From Linum tenue (taxonomy: Eukaryota; Streptophyta; Magnoliopsida; Malpighiales; Linaceae): a stretch of DNA of 64,000 nt. The stretch covers positions 45,404,066 through 45,468,065 of the forward strand of contig CAMGYJ010000006.1 in the NCBI GenBank assembly GCA_946122785.1, written 5' to 3'. The translations under genes were made by a program, and so were the position numbers. The notes under the pieces were generated by a model. That model made no database searches. It saw nothing but the letters and a program-made list of their open reading frames with translations, and had not been told where the DNA came from. Positions 55,191 to 64,000 of the stretch are shown one piece after another (position 1 is the stretch's first letter; every line of letters begins with the position of its first letter).

Positions 55191-55811
55191 ATTAAAATCA
55201 GCAGCAAAAGAGGTTAGAAGCCAAGTGATTCTCCATTTCCAACAAGCATTACAGTAAAGCACCCAAAACCAAACAGTCATAAACAGAGCAATATCAATAT
55301 CCTCAAAGAGAGAAAAAAGAATCCCCGCAATTCAATTCTCATCCACACAAACGGAATTTCATAAAACAGAACAAAATCCTAGGAATTCATTGACAATCCA
55401 ATCCACACAAATCCAGAAAAACTGGACCAGAATCAGCAAAATTCCACAGAGAAAAGCATGAAATATCCCAAAACAGAAATGAAAACTGCAGCGCAATGCA
55501 TGGTGGAATTGAAAAAGAGACGAAGGATCCAATCCTCACATTAAAAAAAAAATGAACGAGAACCCATTGCTGGTATTGAAGGACTCATGAAAAAGAGAGC
55601 CCAGAAGCTCAATCAATCGACAGAAAGACAGAATTCTGGCACAAAATTGACCTCGGAACTTTATACCTGCAAGAGAGACTGGAATGTGCACAGAATTCCT
55701 CTCCTTCATGATCTTATCTAACCCGAATTTCATCAAACCCAACAATCATCCTTAAAAATCACCAAGGCAACAAGGGAGATATAACTCTGCTAAGAAAACA
55801 GGTGAAAATAT
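55191..55811 (-). other. Spacer between the PPR gene and the epimerase pseudogene
   Basis: A-rich on the plus strand. It may hold the first intron and leader of the former epimerase gene and the 3' UTR of the PPR gene. No coding frame is supported. Confidence 0.4.
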
Positions 55812-57950
55812 TCACCAATAATCTTTGCAGGAACACAAACCATTAGCAAACTTGTGAAACCGGTTCACATCCCTAACAATGATCTCTCTATCAAATATCT
55901 CGGAAGCGAGCTTCATAACCGTATGACAATCCCCACAAGTTCTCAGGTTCTTCTTTATCTGAATCGGAGCACCACAAGGAAGAACAAGAAGAGAGAATGC
56001 AAGGGCTAATCTCTCACTATGAACCCACAAGCTCTGCTCCTTATAAGCATCTGAATCATTCATTGCATGTCGAGTTTCAGCTACATACCCTTTCTTCTTC
56101 ACCAACTCCTCAATTTTCTGCAACATCTCGTAGATTTCGTCGGTCCGAGGATGTGACCTATCATGAGCTGTAAACACGTAGGTTGAGTTTCTAACATCGA
56201 CCCAACTACACCCAGGATCCTTTTTGACCCCTTTGGTACCCATCAATCTTCTAACTTGATCTGCCTCCTTTAACTTACCATTCCTAGCATACATGTTAGA
56301 AAGCAGGACATAGTTTCCTGGGTCATTTGGTTCCATATCCGAAAGCCTGGCTGCTGCTTCTTTACCCATTTCGATATTTCCATGATTCGAGCACGCTCCT
56401 AGCAATGCTCCCCAGACTGCTGAATCTGGTTCGATTGGCATTTCCAATATGAACTTTCGAGCTTCCTTGAGTCGGCCTGCTCGCCCAAGCAAGTCCACCA
56501 TGGAAGCATAGTGTTCAAGCCTAGGGCTCAAACCATGCTCATGTATCATTGAGTTGTAGTATTTGTATCCTTCTTCCACTCGACCAGTATGGCTACAAGC
56601 TGATATAACACAAATGAAAGTAATGTCATCTGGCTTAATCCCATCACCCACCATTTCATCAAATAGTTCGATGACTTTTTCTGCGTGACCATGTTGCTGG
56701 CAAGCAGCGATCATGGCAGTCCAACAAACAACATTTTGAGTCTCAATCTCCCTGAATGTGCGTGATGCATTGATAAAGCTTCCACATTTTGAGTGCATTG
56801 TGATCAATGAACTAGCTACAAAAGGGTATTTTGAAAACCCAGATTTTATGATATGACCATGGATAAGAAGTCCTGGATTAAGTGTTGCCAAACTAGCACA
56901 TGCGTAGAGGACAGAAGAGTACGATGACTCATCAGGAGATGCTCCTTCCCTCTTCATAGCATTAAAATAGCTGTAAGCTTCTTCAAAGTGATAGCTGAAT
57001 GAGCACCCTCTTATCATTACATTCCAGCCAACAACATCTTTGTCTGAGGAAATTTCAAATGTACTAGCAGCATAATCAAGCAAACCACACTTGCAGTACA
57101 TATCCATAAGCGAGTTTCTCACATAATCCAAACTTATGAGACCAAACTTGATAATAATTCCATGGACTAACCTTCCAAATTCTGCAGACCCTACATGAGC
57201 ACAAGCACTCAACACGCTCGAAACAGTCACTTGATCAGGACTCATAGACTCATCCCTCATGACTTCCTTAAACAACACAATACAAAAATCGAACCTTTTA
57301 TTCCTCAAACAACCAACAATCATCGAATTCCAGGTAACCAGGTTTTTGTGCGACATTTCGTCGAACACCTTGTTCGCGGAACCCATCTCCCCACACTTGG
57401 CATACACATCAACCAACCCGCTTCCAACAAACAAATCCGACCCGAACCCACATTTCCAAACCAAGCAATGCACCTGCTCACCATGTCGGACAACCTTGCT
57501 TTCTGCACAAGCTGGCAGCACAGCCGAGACCGTGTACTCATTCGGCCAAATGCCATTCCTCCTCATCTCACTAAAGACTTCCAACGTCATCAAGGGCTTC
57601 TTCAAACGAGAAAGCTGAGCGATAACTGAAGTCCAGGAGACCACATTCCTTGACGCACTACCGGAATTCGAAGAGAACAAGAGAAGGGTCCGGTCGATTC
57701 TGCCACAATCGGAGTAGCAGCACAGGAGGGAGTTGAAGAGAGCAGAGGAGGAAATGGAGGTGGTGGTGATGAGCTTGGCATGCAATTCTGTCGCATGTTG
57801 GAGGGTTTTTGTCCAGCAGACAAGATTCAGGAGCTTTTCAAGTTTGGTGGTATTGATATGGAGGAAGGATAAATTTCGGAAAGAGTGTTGATTGGATTTC
57901 CCGGGGGGGGCCGTTGGATTGCGGAATTTTGGAGGGAAAAGAAATTTCAT
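55812..57950 (-). CDS. Pentatricopeptide repeat protein, PLS-DYW class
   Basis: An uninterrupted 712-codon frame from the ATG at 57950 to the TGA at 55812-55814, without introns as usual for PPR genes. The N-terminus (MKFLFPPKFRNPTAPPGKSN) is basic, Ser/Pro-rich and free of acidic residues, so organelle import is likely. From about residue 70 come tandem PPR motifs of P, L and S type ('SGLVDVYAKCGEMGSANKVF', 'NSLMDMYCKCGLLDYAASTF', 'ASMVDLLGRAGRLKEARKFI'). The E/E+ region follows ('VWGALLGACSNHGNIEMGKE', 'NYVLLSNMYARNGKLKEADQ'). The last ~95 residues are the DYW deaminase: 'HSERLALAF' (HxE), 'CGDCHTVMKLAS' (CxxC) and the terminal 'CSCKDYW'. All zinc ligands are present. Such proteins carry out site-specific C-to-U RNA editing in plastids or mitochondria. 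The editing target cannot be told from sequence by eye. Confidence 0.96.
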   Translation of the reverse strand: MKFLFPPKFRNPTAPPGKSNQHSFRNLSFLHINTTKLEKLLNLVCWTKTLQHATELHAKLITTTSISSSALFNSLLCCYSDCGRIDRTLLLFSSNSGSASRNVVSWTSVIAQLSRLKKPLMTLEVFSEMRRNGIWPNEYTVSAVLPACAESKVVRHGEQVHCLVWKCGFGSDLFVGSGLVDVYAKCGEMGSANKVFDEMSHKNLVTWNSMIVGCLRNKRFDFCIVLFKEVMRDESMSPDQVTVSSVLSACAHVGSAEFGRLVHGIIIKFGLISLDYVRNSLMDMYCKCGLLDYAASTFEISSDKDVVGWNVMIRGCSFSYHFEEAYSYFNAMKREGASPDESSYSSVLYACASLATLNPGLLIHGHIIKSGFSKYPFVASSLITMHSKCGSFINASRTFREIETQNVVCWTAMIAACQQHGHAEKVIELFDEMVGDGIKPDDITFICVISACSHTGRVEEGYKYYNSMIHEHGLSPRLEHYASMVDLLGRAGRLKEARKFILEMPIEPDSAVWGALLGACSNHGNIEMGKEAAARLSDMEPNDPGNYVLLSNMYARNGKLKEADQVRRLMGTKGVKKDPGCSWVDVRNSTYVFTAHDRSHPRTDEIYEMLQKIEELVKKKGYVAETRHAMNDSDAYKEQSLWVHSERLALAFSLLVLPCGAPIQIKKNLRTCGDCHTVMKLASEIFDREIIVRDVNRFHKFANGLCSCKDYW

Positions 57951-58405
57951 AATACTCCGGCAGTAGGCTAAACCTGAATATAAAGACCTGTTTAGCTGTG
58001 ATTTTTAGTAAATCTGAAACTAGAACCTGAAAATGAAACCTGTCTAGTTGATTACTAAACCTGACATTGAAAATCAGTCTACCAAGTCATTAGAATTTCA
58101 TGGTGATCAAGAACGGAACACCGAAGGGTAAGTGGCATATCATCACCATGATAAACCAGGTGAACATGGACGTAAGAGCCCAAAGGGTTCTAGAGAGGGA
58201 AGAACCAGAAAATATAAGGAAAAGCTCGTAAAAACCAAATCTTTTGGGCGTTCCTCATGTCCCCTGACCTTTTGCCCCATTTCATCATTAGAACAAATTA
58301 ATACTAAAAACTCATTTTGTTCACGCTAATTCAGCCACATGCAGAGGCAACTAAATGTATGATCAAATTTAATCCTCTCTACTTACAGAGGCAACTAAAT
58401 ACTTA
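57951..58405. promoter_or_regulatory. Upstream region of the PPR gene
   Basis: No coding frame on either strand. Two short phrases, 'AACCTGAATATAAAGACCTG' and 'GAAACCTGTCTAGTTGATTA', lie within 150 bp of the start codon. The promoter is presumably here or further out near 58800, but I see no clear TATA box. Confidence 0.35.
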
Positions 58406-58624
58406 GGGTCGTTTGGTAACCATGTATTCTAACATCTAATTCTCACATTACATGAGTTCATTGTTTCATTTTGGCCAAATATCATGATATTGGTGTCCCA
58501 CCATGAATCCATACAATCCAAACAATATAATCTATTATTACATGAATTCTCACAACCTCATCTAAAAAACACATGATATACTAAAATTCATGTAATCTAC
58601 AATACATGGTTGCCAAACCACCCA
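58406..58624. mobile_element. Tourist-like (PIF/Harbinger) MITE
   Basis: A 219-bp element starting GGGTCGTTTGGTAACCATG and ending CATGGTTGCCAAACCACCCA. It is flanked by TTA on both sides (58403-58405 and 58625-58627), the usual 3-bp target of this superfamily. Confidence 0.8.
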
Positions 58625-58789
58625 TTACTGTAATCAAACCACCAAACATATATGGTCAAAAGCAAACAACTCAAAGCAGTTCAAACTTCAAAACACCAAA
58701 CCCATTCTGTTCTTCATGCTAATTCAAACAACTAAAAGAGCATAAGGAACTGAGGAAGCCTTTTATATATGCTGCAAACTGAGAAACCA

Positions 58790-59230
58790 AAAAAAACTTG
58801 GCGGCGGCAGATCATGGGAGGGAACTAACCAGAGCTAAGATGCCGGAGCAGGATTCTTTGGCAGAGACGGATTCAGCGGCGGAGAAAGGAATCATTGGCG
58901 GCGGACGGGTCGAGCGGCGACGAAGGATTTGTTGGCGGCAGACTGGGAGAAACAAAACACTGATCAGGGTTTTGGATTAAGGAGGGAAGTTGGGACGGCA
59001 TTGAGGAGAAGTTGCAGCGAAGTCGGGCTCTGGCGATTGATGGGAACAAAAGATTCACGAGGAATGTGGCTGCTGGAGATTGATGAGAACGAGTTCGACC
59101 AACAAGCTGGGTTTGGGAGGAAGGCGAAGAACTGCATGTCGCTTCAATAACTGGGTTTTGGGGTCTCTGCGGGCTGCGGGTAGAGGAGAAGAGAAGGGCG
59201 AACTCGATTACTGGTTTCTAACCAAGAGTA
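58790..59230. other. GC-rich, exon-like stretch
   Basis: Clearly richer in G and C than its surroundings, with many GGCGGCGGA-type repeats. On the minus strand it reads like a 5' UTR with a pyrimidine tract and a possible donor 'GCTCTG|GTTAGT', so it could be a non-coding first exon of the PPR gene 850 bp away. No protein match is recognised. It may equally be a captured fragment. Confidence 0.35.
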
Positions 59231-60530
59231 AATTGGTTATGGAAAAATAAATTGTATTAATTAATTTTTTTAATAAATTTTATTTTAAGCATTTACAAAA
59301 TTTTATTAATTATAATTTTCCGTTTTTCTCTCATTTCCATAATATGCAGCTAGATCCCCTTCTCTTATTTTTCTCAATCTTTCTGCAAAAAGAAAAAAAC
59401 ACGAAATCACTACTAATTAATTAGACAACAACTATAAGTTTGAAAAACATCAATACCATTGCAGAAATAAATATATACAATTACACGAAAACTACCAATA
59501 TAAACGATCTACCAATATAAATCTATATATATCATTTAAAAAAAAACCAATACCATTGCAATGGGGAATGGAGAGTGGGAGGAACGGGGGACATGGGAGG
59601 GTCGGCGGTGGGGTGAGGGGTGGAGAGTCAGAGAGAGAGAATGGGGGAGGGATGGTCGGCCTGTCGGAGAGCGAGGGAGGGGAAGGAATGGCCGGCTACT
59701 GCGGGTTTAACTTAAGGTAGAATATATAGAATAATCAGGTGTGGTCTTTTTTTCCCCCAAAATTACTCTAAAGTCATCTTAACATGTGAGATTAAAAAAA
59801 GAGGAAAATAAATGGTGGATATTAATGTAGCCACGATGGCTACTTAAAATCCAGTTACCACCCTAATGCATTCCGTTTCTAATTTCTAGGATTTCAGCAA
59901 AAGCAGAAAAAGGACGTCATGGATTCACACCCACGAACTCCGTGTATTACAAATTGCATTTGAAATACTTGTATTCAAAATATATGTAATTCAAATTTGT
60001 TATTTTTCGTGTTCATTTGTATTTTGTTGATATTTTATATCGTATAAATTTTAATTTTGAATTTTAAGGTGATAGATTATAATTTTTGAAAAATTATTCT
60101 TTGGTATTCAAATTTATTTTAAATACAATGTAGTACTTGAACTTTAAATTTTTTGACAAAAAGTTCATAACTTTTGGTAGTAAGATTACGTTTTAGTAGC
60201 TTTATATTTTTTGTCTTGCACTATAGTACATGAACTTTTAAGATCTCACAAACTAGTTCAATTTTTTGCTTTGAGAAATTTTGAATCACTAGTTGTTGAT
60301 ATGTATTTGAAATATTCAACGAAAAAATATATGTATTTGAAATAAACAAGTAATAAAATAGACATAATTTGGAAATCATCCTATAATTTGGTACAAATCC
60401 AAATACCATATGTAGTTAATATCCAAACAAATAATTTAATATTCTACAATTCAAATCTCAAATACCAAATCCAAATTCTTATATCCAAACACACTCTAAT
60501 ACATATCAACATATTTTTCACTAGAACCGG
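59231..60530. other. AT-rich intergenic stretch with a G-rich tract
   Basis: No gene. 59565-59700 is purine-rich (GGGAGGG/GAGAGAGA). From about 60400 to 60500 the reversed sequence 'TAGAGTGTGTTTGGATATAA' looks like a MITE terminus, and 'TTGAAATACTTGTATTCAAA' near 59960 could belong to the same element. Boundaries are not clear. Confidence 0.4.
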
Positions 60531-60759
60531 AGATTGTGGATTTTTTCCCCAAACTATAAAAAAAATTTACAAAAGTACCACCCAATCCAACAAAATTCCA
60601 AAACTACCACCATTAATCTAAAGTCGCGCCTTTGTTCTCCTTCAAACAGCGCGGGGACACAGGCGGTTATCCCTTGGGCAGCTGCAAAACTGCTCCTCCA
60701 CGGGACGGTCCATGCAACCATTCGATGGACAGGCGATCCGACGGTTAACCGCCTGCCAG

Positions 60760-61159
60760 CGGAGCGATCCGCGTCCAACACTGATAACTGTTCCCCGAGG
60801 GCGCGGTTTGTGCTTCGGGTAAAGAAAACCGTGTGCTGGAGCCGCGGTTTTTGCGTCGGGAAAAGAAAACCGTGTACTGGAGACACGATTTTTGGTGGCG
60901 TAAAAATACCAAATCGCCCCCCACCAGGTGGTCCTCCACCTATAAATACCACTCCCTTCCTCTTATTTTCTTCACACCAAAACCAATCTCCTCTCTCTCT
61001 CTCTCTCTCTCTCTAAGTTTATCACTCTACCCATCCCCTATACACCCAAAAACCTTGGAAATAGTGGTTTGTTGGTTGCGGCTAAGTCCGATCTGGCCTC
61101 AAAAAACTTTTCTTTGTTTTCATTAAAAGACCGTCGAATCTCTGTCCAGTTCCTGAAAA
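60760..61159 (+). promoter_or_regulatory. Promoter and leader of the PMD gene
   Basis: A TATA box TATAAATA (60941-60948) is followed by a (CT)n pyrimidine patch (60988-61014) and a leader to the ATG at 61160. Just upstream, a ~45-bp block (GCGGTTT.TGC.TCGGG.AAAGAAAACCGTGT.CTGGAG) occurs two and a half times in tandem (60805-60895). Confidence 0.6.
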
Positions 61160-61414
61160 ATGGCCGATTTTTTCGAAGAAGAGGGTTATGTTGTTGTTAT
61201 GCTATCGTAGGTTGGAGAGGATGTTGATATATACAATCAACGATATTATGTTGATCAAGGACCGATTGATCCGACTGAGTTATACGACCAAGAAAATCAT
61301 CATTCAAGGGATGTTTGGAACGACCACAAGGTATATATTATTTATCATCACTTGTAATTTTTATTTTGTTAACGTAATTTACTGGTTTGTAAAATAAATT
61401 TGTTAATTGTTAAT

Positions 61415-61676
61415 CGTATTGATTATTTTCAATAATTTAAATCAATACAATACAACACTTATTTAGACTATTTATAAGGAAATGCATGTCTAAGAAAATG
61501 GGGTCTTAAGCGATCATCATGATTCTCCCATTTTGTGGGAAAATTGGGTTCTAAGCGATTCTCGGATCCCCCCTTTTTCTGTCAAACAGGTTGTGTTTCT
61601 AAGGAGATGTATACCTCTCCTAAGAGTCTTACGAGTGTAGTTGTATTGCTTTAAATTATTGAAAACAATCAATACG
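61415..61676. repeat. Inverted-repeat element in the PMD intron
   Basis: Arms of about 36 bp: 'CGTATTGATTATTTTCAATA' at 61415 and its near-perfect inverse ending 'GAAAACAATCAATACG' at 61676. They enclose ~190 bp. It could be a MITE or an intron-embedded hairpin. No target duplication is obvious. Confidence 0.65.
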
Positions 61677-62282
61677 AAGTACAAAAAAATATATTTGATT
61701 TTATGTGTATGTGTACAAAAATAATTTTACTTAAATTTCTAAAATGGTATTCATTTTAGTTAATTATTTTAGTTAGCTCAATATTAATGTTTTTTAAATT
61801 ATGTATATTTCTTGGAAAAAAAAACCTTGATTTCATTAATTGATATTGTTTGTTATAATAGATTTATATATGTATAAATCATAAACTTATAGTTAAAGTT
61901 AAATTCTTTCCTAGGATGCATACCATATAGTCCGCTATAGGGGTACGACGAATGTGCTTGAATGGAACGACGTCATCTTGCCATTTCTAAGAAGGGCAAG
62001 ATTGGATCCCATTAGGCACTTTAATGGAATAAAGATCGACCGCCAACTCATCACGACATTGGTAGAGAGATGGCGAAAGGAGACACATTGCTTCAATTTT
62101 CATGAAGGCGAGTGCACCATCACACTTAAGGATATTGCCATCCTAACCGATTTGCCCATCGATGGCTATGTTATTTGTGTGGACTCTACTCCACCAGCTA
62201 AAGTTGTTGCGAATATGAGTGGTTGGGAGCATTTCATATGGAGCGTCACAGGGTTGGTACCGCCAGAAAAGGGAGATCACGA

Positions 62283-62795
62283 TAGAGGTGGGCATTCAGT
62301 CGGTTCGGTTTCAACCGAACTGAAATTATGAATACCGGGTCCCCGAATTCTCCCAAACCTCAAACTGAATTCTAAACGAATTATATAATTCGGTTTGGTC
62401 GGTTTAAACCGAATTATAATTCGGTTTGGTTTTTTACACAAAACCGAATTTGTGAAGCTACTTGTATTTTCTCACTTTTAAATTATTTTTCACCCCTAAA
62501 TAAATATCAATTATATGCATCATCAATGATAAAATCAAACTTTTCAACACAAAAGTCATGAAACATTTCAAATATTTAAGTCTAAAAACAACTACAAACT
62601 TAAAAATCCACCATTTGGAGCTTGCAATTATAGTATTTCGGTTTTTCGGTAGGAAATTCGATTCGGTTGAAAGAACCTAATTTCCGAATTATCCATATTT
62701 TTCTTTCAAATTCCGAACTGAATAGCATTAATTCGGTTTCGGTTCGGTTTAATTCGGTTTCGGTTCGGGTTTATCGAACCTTTTGCCCACCCCTA
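62283..62795. mobile_element. hAT MITE inside the PMD coding region
   Basis: A 513-bp element with ends TAGAGGTGGGCATTCAG and CTTTTGCCCACCCCTA, subterminal TTCGGTTCGGTTT repeats, and a perfect 8-bp duplication GATCACGA (62275-62282 and 62796-62803). No transposase. Confidence 0.92.
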
Positions 62796-62869
62796 GATCA
62801 CGATGCAGATGGTAATCCACCATTGTCCAAGGGCCAAGTATCCATCACTTGGTTGACAGCGGAGATCAG

Positions 62870-63832
62870 GCGTAAGCACAAAACTCCGAGTCATTGCTTC
62901 AGTGGCAATAGCGTGTCGCACCTCATTCTTCGTTGCAAATTGTTGGCCCTTCGTAAAGCCAGTGAGTGGACCCCATAGTGACACCTCTGCGGCTCCATGT
63001 CGGCATCAACATACCAATCTTCATTTGGAATGTGATTGTAGTACGAGATAGGTACACGGTCGCGAGGCACCTCATCACCGTCTGCGTCTGTATCTGGATC
63101 GGAATCATCAGCACATCCAAGAGCATTGAAGCTGTCTACACTTACATCGTCTTCCTCTTTTTCAACCTCAGGGTCACTAACTAAACTTGGATTGACATCT
63201 TTCATCTGATCAAGATACACCTTCATCAGCTCTGTAATGGTAGTTGTGGTAACTACCGTCGCCTTGGTAGAAGTTGTACTCGAGTTGGTACTAGTAGCCT
63301 TCTTGTTGGTTCTCATCCGCCTGTTGAGCTTCCTCTTCATATGCTGAAAAGGATTGATGATGACCTCCAGTTCCATCATGATACTCCTGGCACCAACTCG
63401 GGTCTTGGTACTCCTGGTGGGAATGATCTTCGTATAATCCACCCCCACCGTGGATACCAGATGTTTGGCCATCTCCAGAATGACCTACACCACCTTCGAC
63501 CGCCTTGGTGTAAACAAACATCTCCGCTTGTTTAATGTTATTGGTGGTCAAAAATTGGACCATGGCATCAACGTCCTCCTGAGTGGTAATGAGGAATTCC
63601 TCATTCCACAACGACCCGCATGTCTGTTTGGATATCGATACACCATACGATCAACTCTTATAGTGACATCCATGCAGGTAACCTCAATACACATTTGATG
63701 GAGCTCTTCAAGCATTGGTCTCGTAGCAACCTTCATTTTATAAAAATTGCCAACGACGTAACGTACCCCCTTTCCGGTCTCTTCCGTGTAAACATTCCAC
63801 CATAACCCAAGTGTGAACTTTTGGAATGTCAT
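62870..63832 (-). pseudogene. MuDR-type (MULE) transposase, N-terminal part, frameshifted
   Basis: The ATG at 63832 directly follows a splice acceptor TTATTGCAG. Frame 1 reads 'FTLGLWWNVYTEETGKGVRY', 'TIRVDRMVYRYPNRHAG'. Frame 2 has 'NEEFLITTQEDVDAMVQFL' and 'KQAEMFVYTKAV', the PB1-like N-terminal region of plant MURA proteins. Frame 3 gives an acidic linker ('SDPEVEKEEDDVSVDSFNAL', 'DSDPDTDADGDEVP'). The last frame has 'GPLTGFTKGQQFATKNEVRH' and 'AIATEAMTRSFVL', the start of the MuDR DNA-binding domain (G..F.tK.evr.AI..y.i). Then PMD sequence of the other strand begins. At least three frameshifts. The DDE catalytic domain is absent. Confidence 0.78.
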
Positions 63833-63908
63833 CTGCAATAAAATCGTAATTAAGTTACTACCATAAAAATCACAAATGACAATGAAAAGTAATACAAAAC
63901 AAACTTAC
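63833..63908 (-). other. Intron in the 5' UTR of the MULE transposase
   Basis: On the minus strand a donor GTAAGT (63908-63903) and an acceptor TTATTGCAG (ending 63833) bound 76 bases of T-rich sequence directly before the start codon. The CT-rich leader exon lies at 63909-64000. Confidence 0.6.
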
Positions 63909-64000
63909 GAATTAACGTTAATCGTAAAAACTAAATAAATTAAAGGTGCACAACTGAAATTTGAAGAAGAAGGAGATTAAGAAGAAGGAGAGGAGTGAAG

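Larger units (their letters stand above)
61160..62870 (+). pseudogene. Plant mobile domain (PMD/MAIN-like) protein gene, disrupted
   Basis: Exon 1 (61160-61330) encodes MADFFEEEGYVVVMLS, an in-frame TAG at codon 17, then 'DQGPIDPTELYDQ'. An intron (61331-61914, GT..AG) follows. Exon 2 continues in frame: 'VLEWNDVILPFLRRARLDPI', 'ITTLVERWRKETHCFNF' and 'ITLKDIAILTDLPIDG', the PMD signature (lveRWrpETHtFh.p.GEatiTLeDva.llgLpidG). A hAT MITE (62283-62795) splits the domain. The frame after it matches exactly if the insert and one target copy are ignored ('PPLSKGQVSITWLTAEIRRK'). Near 62870 the domain is cut by oppositely oriented MULE sequence. PMD proteins occur in transposons and as host genes such as MAIN. 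Confidence 0.82.

Noticed and set aside
57195..57629. 144-codon plus-strand frame opposite the PPR gene
   Set aside because: It is a shadow of the intact PPR reading frame; its peptide has no family features.
1..64000. tRNA, rRNA or other structured RNA genes
   Set aside because: Read for tRNA-like and rRNA-like sequence by eye; only tRNA-complementary primer sites were found.

Overview
The window looks like gene-poor, transposon-dense nuclear DNA from a flowering plant, most likely a eudicot. It has a DYW-class pentatricopeptide gene, GDP-mannose 3,5-epimerase-like exons with introns, a plant mobile domain gene, Copia elements with the plant Met-tRNA primer site, Athila-type Gypsy elements with the Asp-tRNA primer site, plant L1-type LINEs and many MITEs. 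There is no sign of bacterial or organellar DNA. Only one host gene is clearly intact: a DYW PPR gene (55812-57950, minus). Nearly everything else is a transposon, a transposon-captured gene piece or a pseudogene.

Layout. 1-1456: the 5' end of a Copia element on the minus strand with an open gag. 1970-3262: a MULE-type element carrying an LRR-protein fragment. 3520-9735: a degenerate ~150-bp satellite split by a full-length but dead LINE (3735-9260, 15-bp target duplication), which itself holds two small DNA transposons. 9827-12725: a MITE and a hAT-like element with a ~42-bp minisatellite. 13150-14985: a truncated LINE with a MITE in it. 14990-33376: a nest of Athila-like Gypsy elements. Minus-strand element A is interrupted by minus-strand element B (16845-22089) and by non-autonomous plus-strand element C (25094-30945, CACCT target duplication). 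33568-41387: a 7.8-kb Pack-MULE with a 10-bp target duplication that carries a near full-length F-box/LRR/FBD gene, broken by a MITE and by a whole Copia element. 41560-43826: a Gypsy 3' fragment and another MULE-like element. 44248-45360: exon-like sequence of unknown identity. 45579-47447: a MULE with ~420-bp TIRs carrying a trihelix transcription-factor fragment. 51159-52285: a hAT-like element carrying an alpha/beta-hydrolase fragment. 52419-54030: hAT and LINE remnants. 54255-55190: a GDP-mannose epimerase pseudogene. 55812-57950: the PPR gene. 60760-64000: a plant mobile domain (PMD/MAIN-like) gene with one in-frame stop and a hAT MITE inside it, running into an oppositely oriented MuDR-type transposase 5' part.

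The clearest theme is gene capture. At least four DNA transposons in 64 kb (1970, 33568, 45579, 51159) carry pieces of unrelated host genes between terminal inverted repeats. Three of them belong to, or resemble, the same superfamily, whose ends contain 'TTGGTCACTGAGATT'-type motifs. The Athila-like elements A, B and C share a conserved 3' tail (the '..GGGAGGCAACCCA..' motif and the 'AAGTGTGGGGG' tract). C lacks pol entirely but keeps its own acidic ORF.
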